64,000 nucleotides of DNA from Tenrec ecaudatus (Eukaryota > Chordata > Mammalia > Afrosoricida > Tenrecidae), in assembly GCF_050624435.1 (NCBI RefSeq), contig NC_134547.1, positions 27,948,419-28,012,418 of the forward strand, read 5' to 3'. The position numbers and the translations under genes were made by a program. The notes beneath the pieces were generated by a model that saw only the letters and a program-made list of their open reading frames with translations, was not told the origin of the DNA and did not search any database. Below, piece by piece: positions 23,698-35,025 of the stretch. Position 1 is the first letter of the stretch, and each line of letters begins with the position of its first letter.

Positions 23698-25906
23698 GAA
23701 GTTAATAGGTAACCAAGTCAGGATCAGCAAGCAGTAAGGGTACAGTTATTGATTCACAGCAATGCCTCTCCTCAGCTAGCAGCCAAGTCTCTCTTGTCTT
23801 AACCTCTCAGCCATGTGATCTCTTGGTCTCTGCCTCTATGGACCTGAAAGCCCACTTTTCACTCTGTCTCACAGTCCTATAGTCTCAGCACTGCTCCTCT
23901 GTCCTATCTCATGGTTTTCTTGCCTCAGCCTCTGGTCCTAGCCTAGTCCCTTTGCTCTGTCTCACAGTGTTTGAGCCACAACCTCTGATGCCACTGGTCT
24001 CAGCCTCTGCCACTTAAGATAGAGCTAGAGCTCTTGAATAAGCTCTTGTTCTGATAGTCCTCGGATTTTTCTCTTTGTCTGCGATGGCTCTTCTATACAG
24101 AGGGATGATTTCATAGAGCTATTTTTTTTCTTTCAGCAGGTGTACTCCCAAGGAAACAAAGGGTATGACTTGGTTAACATTTTGTACTAAGGCTGGGACT
24201 TAAATTCCACCTTAATCATGTCCATAAGTGAAGCACAAAACTCCATGTAAAATGGGATTATAACCATAGGCATAACGTTTAGAATTAGAATACATTACAT
24301 AAGGAATTAAAGATAGAAGAACCATATTTATTAGTTACACCTCATAGTTTTTTAGTTATTTAGTATCGTTAGATATATTTATGTAAATGGCTTTTAGCAA
24401 ACAGAAGTTTAGGGTGATAGAAGTCTGAATTTGGGGTGCTAGCTCCATAGGAAGACTTTCTTTCTCTATAAACTTCTGGAGAAAGTCCTCTTACTTTTGG
24501 TGGACCCAGTATTCCACAGAGATCTCTATGTGTCTTGACATCAAGCTTCCCCTGGATCTAGGAGATTTCCAGCACAAGGACCCTGGGTCCACAGGATGTG
24601 TTCCATTTCTGGTTCTTCTTTCTTGTTTGTGGTAGATTAAGATTTTTTTCCTCTCTGCGCTCTTCTCTTCTGTAAGATTAAAGGTGATGCAGGCCACACA
24701 CCCCCAGGAAACTCCCCTTATTTCGTATGAGGCCTATGACTTGCTTAGCACTCCCTCTGAAGGACTGATCACATGTGATCACCTCATGGTGATGGCTGCA
24801 TCACCACACAACTGGTGGTGGGTGGGCAGCATAATTCAGTGTATGACATCTCATCTACGTGGACAGTGTCTATGTTAGAAGCTGCCATGGGCAGCTGTGT
24901 GCTTAGGTGGGAGAGAACAACTGCTGCAGCCAAGTCTGGGAATGGGTACTGGTAGCAGCCAGGGAGCAGTTCAGGGCTCCTCTCTAGATAGAGATGGGAG
25001 CCCACCATGGGTCTAGCTCCAGAAATCTCATTCTTCTGCAACAGTGAAGCCATCTCCTCTCTCATCACATTCCTTCACTGGTGTCCAATTCAGTCCCTCT
25101 GGTGGTGGGTTACATTGTTCTCTGTTCAAATAGATGCATTTGGGGGTATTAGTGTGCTCACTTTTCTTTCTGTTTGCTTAAAGTGTGTGGCTATTAAGTA
25201 TTCCTGAGAAACACGCACATTTTTTTCTTTGGAGCTCTCAAGTCAAATATTTTTTAATTTTTATATTCTTTTCCACCTAGCTCTCTGCAGGATGTGTGAC
25301 AGCACATTCTTATTGGCTTGAGAGGCAGGAGTTCTGTCCCAAGTTGCTGGTCCATTTTAGTGACAGATGTTGTGCACAGATCAATTAGCAAGTAAGGATT
25401 GATTTAATTGTCCCAGAGATTTGGGGATCCGAAGTTTGGCATCACGGGATATTTGGGGATCTAGGAAGTGGAAAATGTGCATGACGTAAATTTATTTCTA
25501 CTCTCTAGTGGCAACTTATCAGAGAATTGGGATTCCTGAAACTAAAAGATTGGTTAGTACAGAATCGGTATAAAAGGTCTAATGAGTGTGGATGAAAGGA
25601 CTCTGAGTATACCATTTTTAAAACTTTTAAAAAGAGGAAATTTAGCTTTTAACTTAAGAGTTTGCAATAATAGAAGGAAGTTTGGTTGCTTTATTTTAAT
25701 CTACAGTAGATTTTACTTAAAACAGGATATAAGCCTACAGGCTTGAAATGACACATCTGTGAACTTGGGCCTTGCATTTTTGACACCTCAAATCGTATTT
25801 TCCTTCCTTTGCTATTTTTTTTAACTTACTGCAACAGATGAGAGGATATTAAACCATCTGTTAGCCTTTCTTTCTCCCTCTTCTTCTATTTCCTTTTTTT
25901 TAATAG
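23698..25906. other. Mostly unassigned stretch
   Basis: Between 23810 and 24015 there is a degenerate repetition of 'ctctgtctcacag' and 'ctcagcctctg' words, possibly an old LTR or minisatellite remnant. The rest (including 24480-25070, slightly GC-richer) shows no recognised repeat or exon. Confidence 0.3.
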
Positions 25907-25971
25907 CCGTGGAGAATAGCTCATGGCAAGGAGACCCGGAGCTAGCAAGACTGAAACAAAAAGCAAAGGAG
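25907..25971 (+). CDS. Candidate internal coding exon, gene not identified
   Basis: A 65-base interval is preceded by a long polypyrimidine tract (25867-25900) and TAATAG, and followed by the good donor GTGAGC. Only one of three frames is open. It starts with two bases completing a split codon and then encodes 21 residues, VENSSWQGDPELARLKQKAK plus a final E, ending exactly at a codon boundary. The composition (charged, Lys/Glu/Leu-rich C-terminal half) resembles the start of a helical or coiled-coil segment. The flanks lack recognised repeats. It may be one exon of a gene whose other exons lie outside the window, in which case most of the window is intronic. I do not recognise the protein. 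The shortness of the exon means chance is not excluded. Confidence 0.42.
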
Positions 25972-26465
25972 GTGAGCATGGCTAGAGATCATTGGGTTTG
26001 ACATTTCAAGGCTTGAGTCTATTAATATTTTATGCCCTGCTACTTGTATATCATTAATAAAAATCTGATGAAAAACTTTTTAGGATGTATTTGTTGCTCT
26101 GGCTTTGATCTTAATGTTTGCCAACTAATACATTAATACATGTGGGGCCTTAAGGAGTTTTTCTAAGAGAATATTTCCATACATTATATTTTCATTTCCA
26201 TTTTAGGTAGCTGAGCCTCTCTGGGGTTGTTTATGGCAGTGACATTAAATTTGGGTGGGAAATTTATTTTTTGGTCTGCCAATAAATGTTACTTACTAGA
26301 CAAAAGAAACCTTGTCATCAATATTTTACCTAAATCTACTTCTGTCAGAGCCCACATTTCTAAGTAGTATTGCCGTTTCAAGTCCTTCATTTGAAAAGAT
26401 ATGTGAGACTCCATTCAGTTATTTGCAATAGTAAAATGAGTCCCCAATAATCTTATTGCAGAGAT
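25972..26465. other. Unassigned stretch, possibly intronic
   Basis: AT-rich and without a recognised repeat. It directly follows the candidate exon's donor site. Confidence 0.3.
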
Positions 26466-26645
26466 GAAAACAAACTGAACCTTGCCATTGAGGTGATTCT
26501 GATTCAACTGCCCCATAGTTCCAACACTGTCCATTTTCACAGAAGCAGATTGCCACATCTTCCTCATGGGGAGTGGTGGGTGGGTTTGAACTGCCAACCT
26601 TTTGGTTTACAGCTGAGTGTATAATCTATGCCACCATGGCACTTT
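26466..26645 (-). mobile_element. AfroSINE
   Basis: The inverted AfroSINE order is visible: tail 'aaactgaaccttgccattga', body 'cagaagcagattgccacatc' and head 'ggtttgaactgccaacctttt', then 'ccaccatggcac'. It is substantially diverged. Confidence 0.75.
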
Positions 26646-26992
26646 AGTGTCAGAGTTTACTGTCTAGTTATTAAAATATTACTTGGATTAGGTTAGAGAT
26701 TAGCTAAATGGAATGTCATTTTCTTTGCTCCCTTTAAGGTCCCTGGTAGGGGCATCTTTCAAATATTGCTGTAAACTCAGTCACTTAGAAACCAAAGACT
26801 AAACTAAAATACATCATTTGTAAAATATGTGTTATATATAAGGCCCCAGACACAAGATATACTTATGACATGACGACATGTTCCCCTAAACTTCTAAACA
26901 GTGTAGTAATGTAGGTGTGAGTTTCTTTATGCAATCTTTTGCTTTGGTTCTTTGGGGAAATTTTTCTTTAAATCTTGAGAAATTACCTTCTG

Positions 26993-27350
26993 TGTTAGGC
27001 TGGGTTATCTAGAGAATAAAACAAAACAGTGACACTCATGTATAAGAAAGAACTTTATATTAAGAAGTAGTTTCATATCAAGGTGTCCCATCCCAGTCCA
27101 ACTCTAGCCCATGGGTCCGATGCTAGCTGGAGTCCTTTCCAGACTCACATAGTTCCAGGCTGGTGAAGCAGAAATAGAAAGCAAGGTGATCATAGGCCAG
27201 TGGTTACAGTCATGTGAATCTGAGGTTGGTGGGAACATAGCAAGGGCCAATAACCCCAGTGTCAGCAGTGCCCAGGGGACTGACTGCCCATGGAGGCAAA
27301 CAGAATCCAAGCCAGGAGAAAAGCAAAGGCAATAACTTCTTGATGATACA
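26993..27350 (-). mobile_element. LTR-like repeat (family A), partial
   Basis: 'tgttaggctgggttatctag', 'aagaaagaactttatatta' and 'cccatgggtccgatgctagc' match 41961-42150 on the same strand. The part beyond about 27300 departs from the family. From 27600 a short stretch with an AATAAA-like word (cttaataaaccac) may belong to another old LTR that I cannot name. Confidence 0.6.
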
Positions 27351-29285
27351 CACACACACATACAACCGTCCTTACAGAGGCTTCAGAGATTGGAAGGAGC
27401 ATAAGAGAAGCAGAAGGAATAAAGGGAAAAAGCAAAGAACCTCCAAAAAGAGCTGTAGTGCAAGTCAAGGACACGAGCACCAAATTAGTGGCCCAGTGGC
27501 AGAGCTGGTGGAAACAGCCAAGAGGAGCCTGTCCTGGGGGAGCCAAGAAGAAGCTGCACACCGGAGAGATGAGAGAACTGCCTTACACTAAAAACAGGAG
27601 ACTTTGCCTACCTGATCCTGAGCTGTACCCTGTTAATTCCTTAATAAACCACACAACTCTAAGTATGGCCCCTGAGTTCTTTGTGGCCCCTGCAATGGAT
27701 CACTGCACCCAGAAAATAAAACAGTGGAGAGTGCTGTGGGCGGGGCAACTGGTAAAGAGGTTGGCGCGTAGAGGTAGGTTTGGTCTCTACCTCAGAGAGA
27801 TCAACCTTGGACTAATCATGGTTATCATCCTTCTTGAATTTAAGCAGTTTCAGATGATGCTTCCACTGAATCACGTTTACAACAGCCTTTGCAATGTAAT
27901 GGTTTAATTAAGAATTAGATTACGTTTGAGAATTTGCTTTGTAGAAATAAGTAGAAAACTTACAATGTTCCTTATTGAAAAACATATTTCAAACTCAATC
28001 TGGAACACTTTGCAGTGGCATGCCACAGAACAGGGCAAACCATCTCTCACGTTGTCTTTACAGAAAAGGTTTTTGATGATACACGCACACACATAAAGCC
28101 AACCCCACAGTATTCAGAGGAGCATCAGTACAACCTTAAGTTCTATTTCAGATATGCTACTGTCTTGAGTAGTTTTCAAATCTTTACCTTTGTACATAAT
28201 GTCTACTGCTTTCTGCTTTATGAAACATTCAAACAAATGTTAACTGTCTTTTTCTTAAGGAGGAGGTATTGGGGGAAAACAAACATACTCTACAAGAAAA
28301 TAAAACTCATTCACCCTTGTGACCATTAAAATGACCACCGATTAGAGCAATTGTTCTGGGAACTTCTTCTCCCCGAAAGTGGAAGTGCTTCTCAATATAG
28401 TTATGTTTTAGATCCACTAGAGGGAGTAATGCCATACAGATGTGCATTTTTAAAAGAAATTGAGTTAGTAAATAAATTTGTGGTCATAGTATTTTCAAAA
28501 TTCAATAGCTGTGATATTTTAAGTCCTGCTCTTTGTAAATGTTGCTGGGTAGTTGCTTTAAACCACAAATCAGGTTTCTGGTGACCAACGGGAGGACTCT
28601 CCGGATCTGCACACATTTGTCCTGCTTCTTTTTCTCCCTTCTAAGGCAGTTCCTTAATTTTCTCATTCTGCTTACTGTCTGGAGGCTACTTTGATATGCA
28701 AATAAGCTTCAGCATGGAAAAATTGAAGCTTTTGAGATTCTGACTTTCCTTTTTTAAGGATGGTATGTTTGGTACAGTAACCTCTTGATTACATGGTCAC
28801 CACTGTTTCTAACGGCTGTTTTCAGGAGCAAGTCTTCCTGCTGCTTCCCAGGACCAGTACACTGGTTCTGAAACAGCATCTGGAGATGAAGCAGGGATTC
28901 TGGTGCTAAATGAAAGCCTCACCAAAAGGAAGATTCTCCCATGTATCAAGGGTAACATGTTTCAAATATGAATGTCTTTTAATTTTCAGAACTGAAAAAA
29001 AAAGAAATTATATACCTGGTTTTATAAAGCTTAAGACATACTGAAAATACAAGTATGCTTATAATGAGAAGTATAGCACTCGGTTCGTCTTCCCCTCCTC
29101 TCATATCACTCCTTGGAGCAAGCACTTTTTTAAATTAAAAAAAAAGATTTTTAATTAAAATTTACATACAGTGAAATGTACAGGTCTGGAAGCTTCAAAT
29201 AAATTGAGTTTAATAAAGTAGTACAGCCATGTAACCACCAAGGCACTTACGATACAGATAATTTCTATCATCCCAGAAGTTTTCT
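27351..29285. other. Low-repeat stretch
   Basis: A short (CA)n-like patch lies at about 27347-27362. The interval 28826-28951 is a weak exon candidate (see findings). From 29110 an old LINE-like piece (tttttaattaaaatttacat, then acagccatgtaaccacca) may be present. No RNA gene was seen. Confidence 0.3.
28414..28426 (+). promoter_or_regulatory. CTCF-like motif (weak)
   Basis: 'ccactagagggag' resembles the core of the vertebrate CTCF motif (CCAC-C/T-AG-A/G-GGG). It is a single match in non-repeat sequence. A match of this length arises by chance often, so occupancy is only a possibility. Confidence 0.2.
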
Positions 29286-29545
29286 TTTTATTTTTAAGCA
29301 TTTCACTGGGGGCTCGTACAACTCTTATCACAATCCATGCATACATCCATTGTGTCAAGCACATTTGTATATCTGTTGCCATCATCGTTCTCAAAACATT
29401 TTCTTTCTACCTGAGCCCTTGGGATCAGCTCCTCATTTTTCCCCTTCCCTCTCCCACCCTCCCTCCCTCACAAACCCTTGGTAATTTCTAAATCATTATT
29501 TGTTCATGTCTTACACTGCCCAATGTCCCCCTTCACACACTTAGA
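29286..29545 (-). mobile_element. Truncated L1 3' end
   Basis: 'ggctcgtacaactcttatca', 'caatccatgcatacatccat' and 'gttctcaaaacattttcttt' are the inverted first ~250 bases of the L1 3' end. It stops at 'cccttcacacactta'. Confidence 0.85.
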
Positions 29546-29599
29546 AAGTGTTCTTATGCTTGTCATACTTGCCCTACTGTACAGGAAAGCAAAGTTAAA

Positions 29600-30204
29600 C
29601 CATCATTCCATTGCTGTTAGTTGCCATTGTGTAGATTTGATTCATGGCAGCCTATGTATTGTTAGGTACTGTCCAGTCAGTCTGACTCATAGGGACTCTA
29701 TGTTCAACAGAAGGAAACACTGCTCAGCCTTGTGCCACCCTCACAATTGTTATGTTGGAACCCATCATTACAGTCACTGTATCAGTCTATGTCACTAGGG
29801 GGCTTTATCTTTTTCACTGGCCCCCTCTACTTGATGTTCTTTTTTTCAAGTATTATGTCCAAGTCTGTGAGATGATCCTCTCTTCTAATGAACACTCTGG
29901 CTATACTTCCTTCAGGACAGACTTATTTCTTCTTCTGGTAGTCCATAGTACTTTGGCAACCTCACTATTCAAGTTCATCGATTCTTATTTGTCAATTGAA
30001 AATACCATGGCTTAAATCAGGCACACCGCAGTTCTCAAAGTGAAATCTTCGCTCATTAACACTTTAAAGAGGCAGTGTGTAGCAGATTTTCCCAGTGCTA
30101 TTTGATTCCATGACTGTTTCTTCTAGGAACATTGATTATGGATCTAAGTGAAATGAAATCCTTGACAACTTCATGCTGTTGTGTATTGTTCCAGTTATAA
30201 GGAT
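29600..30204 (-). mobile_element. RTE LINE fragment, left piece
   Basis: 'gttaggtactgtccagtcag', 'cttgtgccaccctcacaatt', 'cagtcactgtatcagtctat' and 'gaaaataccatggcttaaat' are the inverted RTE 3' tail and coding part, parallel to 50521-51000 and 51484-51850. It is interrupted by the RPS20 retrocopy at 30205 and resumes at 30752. Confidence 0.8.
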
Positions 30205-30751
<547 letters not shown>

Positions 30752-31030
30752 AACATTAAGTTTGTATCCATATTGAAGGCCGTACACTTTTATTTTCATC
30801 AATCAGTGCTTCAATTCCTCTTAGCTTTCAGTAAGCAAGTAAGATTGTGTTGTCTGAAATTGGGGATTGTTAATGGGCCTTCTTCTGATCCTGATGCCAC
30901 ATTCTTCATATAGTCGAACTTCTCCAATGATTTGCTCAGCATATGTATTATGTAAGTATAGAGAAATGATATAACCCTGCTGCATCCCTTTCCTGATTTC
31001 AAACCATGTAGTACCCCCTTGGTTGGCTTG
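30752..31030 (-). mobile_element. RTE LINE fragment, right piece
   Basis: 'tccatattgaaggccgtaca', 'ttttcatcaatcagtgcttc', 'tcctgatgccacattcttca' and 'gatttgctcagcatatgtat' continue the inverted RTE reverse-transcriptase region interrupted by the RPS20 copy. Compare 44300-44480 and 52090-52290. Confidence 0.8.
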
Positions 31031-31211
31031 AATGATTGCCTCTTGGATTATGTACAGTGGTCATTGAATAGAGCGATAGTTACAATGAAACATTATAAAT
31101 CTTCCCCAAAAAGGTTGAATAGTTATAAATCTGGAGGTTTTTTAGATGCATTATGGGGAATAATGCCAAACTTCTATTTTTAAATTGTTACTTTGATATT
31201 TTTCTTTTTCT

Positions 31212-31290
31212 TCTTCTCATTGCCCCAAGTTGATTCCAACTTATAACAACCCTACAATACAGAGTAGAAAGGGCTTCTGAAACTGTAACT
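31212..31290 (-). mobile_element. AfroSINE fragment
   Basis: 'gattccaacttataacaacc', 'ctacaatacagagtagaaag' and 'ctgaaactgtaactctttta' are the inverted tail and middle of an AfroSINE. The head is missing. Confidence 0.6.
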
Positions 31291-31294
31291 CTTT

Positions 31295-31800
31295 TATTAT
31301 TATTAATTTAAAATTAACACATATATCTTATCATTCCATAGCTCAATCGTGTCCAGTAGAATTGTTCTTTTGCTACTACAAACAGTTTCCAATCGTTCCT
31401 TTTCTATATGGACTCCTTGACATCATCTCCACCACTCACCCCCACCGCCACCACTGTACCCTCCTCCCCCTGAATCCCTTACTCTGCTTGCTATTGCTAA
31501 AGGTTCACCAATCCTGAGTTTCATATACAAAAATCCATATAACACAACTTTAAGAGGGTGGCCCCCCAATGGCCTAACTCCTCTGAGATACCCCCTAATA
31601 TGTATAAGCCAAAACCAAACAAAATATTACAAACTAAAAGCAGAGAAAAATTTGGAAACCAGATCAGGTCCAGCATACATCATAGGGGAGAATGTGCAGG
31701 CAAAGTTTTAACAAATGAAGTCTAATTTATGCCTTTGATCTTCTAGACTCAACTCTGCACTCTGTTTAGTAACCACTTTCCTCCTATCCCTTAAATGTAG
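31295..31800 (-). mobile_element. Old L1 3' UTR (second old subfamily)
   Basis: 'ttaaaattaacacatatatc', 'ttaccctcctccccctg'-type blocks, 'aaccagatcaggtccagcat' and 'gcaggcaaagttttaac' run in the same order as at 9650-10080. This supports a shared older L1 3' UTR family on the minus strand. Confidence 0.5.
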
Positions 31801-31924
31801 ATAAATGTTCTGCTCAAGACCTCTTTAAGATGTCAAAATGCAAAGATGTTATTTTGAGGACTAGGGTGTGCCTCGTCCGAGCCATGGTATTTTCATTTGC
31901 CTCCTTTGCATATGAAAGTTGGAC

Positions 31925-32310
31925 GTTGAATAAAGAAGAATTGATACATTTGAATTGTGGTGCTAGTGAAGAATACTGAAAGCACCATGGATTACAAAAA
32001 GAACAAACACATATGTTCTGCAAGAAATACAGCCAAAATGCTCCTTAGAAGCAAGGATGACAAAATTTTGTCCCCGGTACTGTGGGTAGCTGATCAAGAG
32101 AGACCAGTCCCTGGACTTCATGCTTGGTAGTAGAGGGGCAGTGAAAAAGAGGAAGACCTTCGAGGAGATGGCTTGACACCGTGGCTCAACAATGGGCTCA
32201 GACCTAAGGACACTTGTGAGGAGGACACAGAGCCAGGAGGTGGTTAGTTCTGTTGGGTCCCTACATGTCAGAACCAGCTCCATGGCACCCAACAGCAACA
32301 GCAACGGCTA
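31925..32310 (+). mobile_element. RTE LINE 3' end
   Basis: 'gttgaataaagaagaattga', 'gtggtgctagtgaagaatac', 'gccaaaatgctccttagaag' and the tail 'gcaccgtggctcaacaatgg'-like wording, ending 'ggcacccaacagcaacagca', are the RTE 3' coding part and tail in plus orientation. Confidence 0.8.
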
Positions 32311-32459
32311 AGGAATTGTGCTTAGCACAGGACCGTGACCATACACATTTGTCTTCTTATACCAGTCTAAAGTTTCGGTTCTTAAAGCTGTGTAGTGGGG
32401 GACTGCGTTCGCGCTCTCCCCTGGGGGAAAAAAAAAAGCTGTGATCTAAAATTTTATAG

Positions 32460-32953
32460 AGAGTTTAAGGTTGGAGTCCAAATCAATTCTTTTTTATGTG
32501 ACTATCCAGTTTTTCCAGCACCATTTGTTCAAAACACTATTATTTCCCTATTGAATTCTCTTGCTACCTTCCATTGACCATAATGTCCCAAGGGTTTGTT
32601 TCTGGATTTTCAATTCTCTTCCATTAATTTAAATGCTTATACTAATACCACATTGTCTTGATTACTGAAGCTTTGTATTAAGTTTTGAAATTGGAAAGCT
32701 AAATTGTCCAACTTCATTCTCCTTTCCAAGACTGTTTAACCGTCCTATGTTCTGTATGAATATTAGGCCCACTTGCCAATTTCTACTCCCTTCCTCTCCT
32801 AGAAACATTTGACTGAGATTTTAATAGAAATTGCAGTTAACCGTAGATAAATTTGAAGAGATTTGCCATCTTCGTATTGAGTCTTCCAATTCATGAAAAT
32901 AAAATATTTCTCCTTGTATTTAGATCTTATTCCATGGCAGTCATGTTTCATAA
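32460..32953 (-). mobile_element. Ancient L1 ORF2, segment 1 of a split element
   Basis: 'ggttggagtccaaatcaatt', 'ttttccagcaccatttgttc', 'ccattgaccataatgtccca' and 'attactgaagctttgtatta' are a minus-strand L1 ORF2 region (compare 61270-61480 in the young copy). The element continues at 33153 after an AfroSINE and further right after later insertions. Confidence 0.8.
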
Positions 32954-33152
32954 TGGATCCCTGGTGGCACTGTTGGAAAGCTGGACTGCTAGCCACAAGG
33001 TCAGCAGTGCAAACATGGGAGTCACTCTTTGGGAGAAAGTTGAGGCTATCTGCTTCTATACATATGTATGTCCCAGGAAACCCATATAGAGGGTTGTTTT
33101 GAGTTGGAATCAACTGCATAGCAGTGAGTTGTGTTTTAAAAAAATAATAAAA
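32954..33152 (+). mobile_element. AfroSINE, near full length
   Basis: The head 'ggatccctggtggcactgtt', the B-box-like part (aaggtcagcagtgcaaac), the body 'gctatctgcttctatacata' and the tail 'gagttggaatcaactgcata', 'gcagtgagttg' are followed by an A-rich end. It is inserted into the ancient L1 ORF2. Confidence 0.85.
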
Positions 33153-33415
33153 ATAACTGTGTTCAAGTTTTGTAATTCTTTTTGAAATTTACTAAGTATT
33201 TTATTCTTTTTGATGCTATTGTGAGTAGGGCTGCTTTTATGATTTATTCTGATTGTTCTTTACTAGTGTATAGAAAATACCCTGGCTCTAAAAAAATATT
33301 GATCATCTATTCTGCCACTTTGCTGAACTCATTTACTAATTCTAGTCGTTTTTACAGTAAAGTCTGCAGGATTTTCTATTACAAGATGATGTTGAAAGGG
33401 TAAGGTGCTTGGGAC
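33153..33415 (-). mobile_element. Ancient L1 ORF2, segment 2
   Basis: 'ttcaagttttgtaattcttt', 'ctttttgatgctattgtgag' and 'ttgctgaactcatttactaa' continue the ORF2 of segment 1. This corresponds to about 61770-62020 of the young L1. Confidence 0.75.
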
Positions 33416-33958
33416 TATGACAAGTCCCCAGGACATAATGGATGCTCAGGCAGAATTCACTCTCTCAACCCTGCACTCTTCTCATTACTTGACCTCTAGT
33501 TCTTAGAGTGTCAATCTCTGACCTATTGTCTGACCAGCTGATATTGAATTTGCCAACCATCACTACCCTGTGAGCCAGCAGAGGTCTTCAGGCTGCCACC
33601 TGATCTGTAGATTTTGGATTGACCAGCTCCTGAACCCAAATGAGCCAGCAGAGATACTTAGCTTGTTCCAAACTCACAGATTTAGCAGTTTGAAACCAGG
33701 CTCTTTAGGGGAAAGAAAAGACTTTCTATTTGCAAAGAATTATAGTCTTGGAAACCTTCAAGAGCAGTTCTATCTTGTCCTGTACGGTCACCCTGGGTTA
33801 GAATTGACTCAATAGCAGTGAGTTTTTGTGTTTGAGCCCACAATTGAGTGAGCCATTTCCTTGATGCAAATTACTCAAGATCTATAGGTATACGAGTATA
33901 CATATACTTGGTTTTCTTCCTCTAGAAAACCCAGACTTATATAGAAAGAAAATGGGTT
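33416..33958 (+). mobile_element. LTR-like repeat containing an AfroSINE
   Basis: 'accctgtgagccagcagagg', 'tcttcaggctgccacctgat', 'ccagctcctgaacccaaatg' before the SINE and 'attgagtgagccatttcctt', 'cctctagaaaacccagactt' after it look like one LTR-type repeat. An AfroSINE at about 33665-33830 (body ctttctatttgcaaagaatt, tail gaattgactcaatagcagtg) interrupts it. Family name unknown. It separates segments 2 and 3 of the ancient L1. Confidence 0.45.
33665..33830 (+). mobile_element. AfroSINE
   Basis: Body 'gaattatagtcttggaaacc' and tail 'gttagaattgactcaatagc', 'agtgagttttt'. The head is diverged. Confidence 0.7.
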
Positions 33959-34239
33959 TATATGCAGCAGGATTACATGTATATTAGGATTATGTTGGCC
34001 TCATAAAATAGTTTAAAAGTATTCTCTCGTTATTAAAAATTTCCGTAACATTTATATTGTTCCTTACTCCTAAATAATTGATAAAAATTTACCAGCAAAA
34101 TTATATGAGCCTGGAATTTTCTTTTTGGGTGACTTTAATTGTGAGGTCAGTTTTTTAAAACTACATAGGACTCTTCTAATTTTCCATTTCTTCTTGTGTT
34201 TCTTTGGTAAATTACCTTTTTCAAAGAACCTGTCCAGAT
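33959..34239 (-). mobile_element. Ancient L1 ORF2, segment 3
   Basis: 'gattatgttggcctcataaa', 'aatagtttaaaagtattctc' and 'tttcaaagaacctgtccag' continue the minus-strand ORF2, corresponding to about 62560-62600 of the young copy and beyond. Confidence 0.75.
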
Positions 34240-34566
34240 TAGGAGGAAGGGAAGGGAAAAGCGGAGAGGAAGTGGGAACCGATCACAATGACGATCACAT
34301 AACCACACTCACCACTCCAGGGGGAAGAACAACAGTAACCATGGGGGAAGGGAGATAGCAGTCATTGTGAGATATGAAAATAATAATAATTTATAATCTA
34401 TCAAAGGGTCATGAGTGTGGGCGGGGAGTTGATACCAAAGGCTCAATAGAAAGAAAATATTTAGAAAAGAATAATGGCAACGTATATAAAAATATGCGTG
34501 ATATTATTTATATATGGATTGTAAAAAGAGTTGTAAGAGCCCCCAATAAAATGATCTCTAAAAAAT
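34240..34566 (+). mobile_element. Truncated L1 3' end
   Basis: 'gtgggaaccgatcacaatga', 'gatatgaaaataataataat' and 'gcccccaataaaatgatctc' show a ~330-bp plus-strand L1 3' end. It is inserted in the ancient L1, which resumes with 'gtatgtcaaattcattgtca'. Confidence 0.85.
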
Positions 34567-35025
34567 GAATTTTTCCATATTAAGTATGTCAAATTCATTG
34601 TCACAAAGTTGTTTAATTTGTAACAAGGTTGGGTAACATTTTCCTTTTAAATTTTGTAATTACTTGCAGTGCTATCTCCCTGATATTCCTGATATTGCAG
34701 GTTTGTATTTTCTCTCTTTTTTTCTTGTTTATTCTTATTGATTTTTATCAATCTACTAATCTCTTCAAGGAATTAATTTTTGTGTTTCTAAATTTTTCTT
34801 ATTTCGCATTTGTTCTTCCAGCTCTTTAAAGTGTTAACTTAGAGCATTAAATTTTAAATCTTTGTTCTTTCTCATATAATTTATATGAGATGATAAATTT
34901 CCCATTAACTGCATTTTTCTAATGTTGTATATCATGTTTAGCACAGTTTTATTCAGTTTAAAATATTTTATCATTTACATTATGACTTATTCCTCAAGCT
35001 GAAGGTTATTTAAAAGTGTGATCTT
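34567..35025 (-). mobile_element. Ancient L1 ORF2, segment 4
   Basis: 'gtcaaattcattgtcacaaa', 'tttatcaatctactaatctc', 'ctagctctttaaagtg'-type wording and 'gcacagttttattcagttta' belong to the minus-strand ORF2 region upstream of segment 3. Confidence 0.7.

Noticed and set aside
27458..27907. A 149-codon plus-strand open frame
   Set aside because: It overlaps the edge of an LTR-like repeat and has no recognisable domain, codon bias or splice context.
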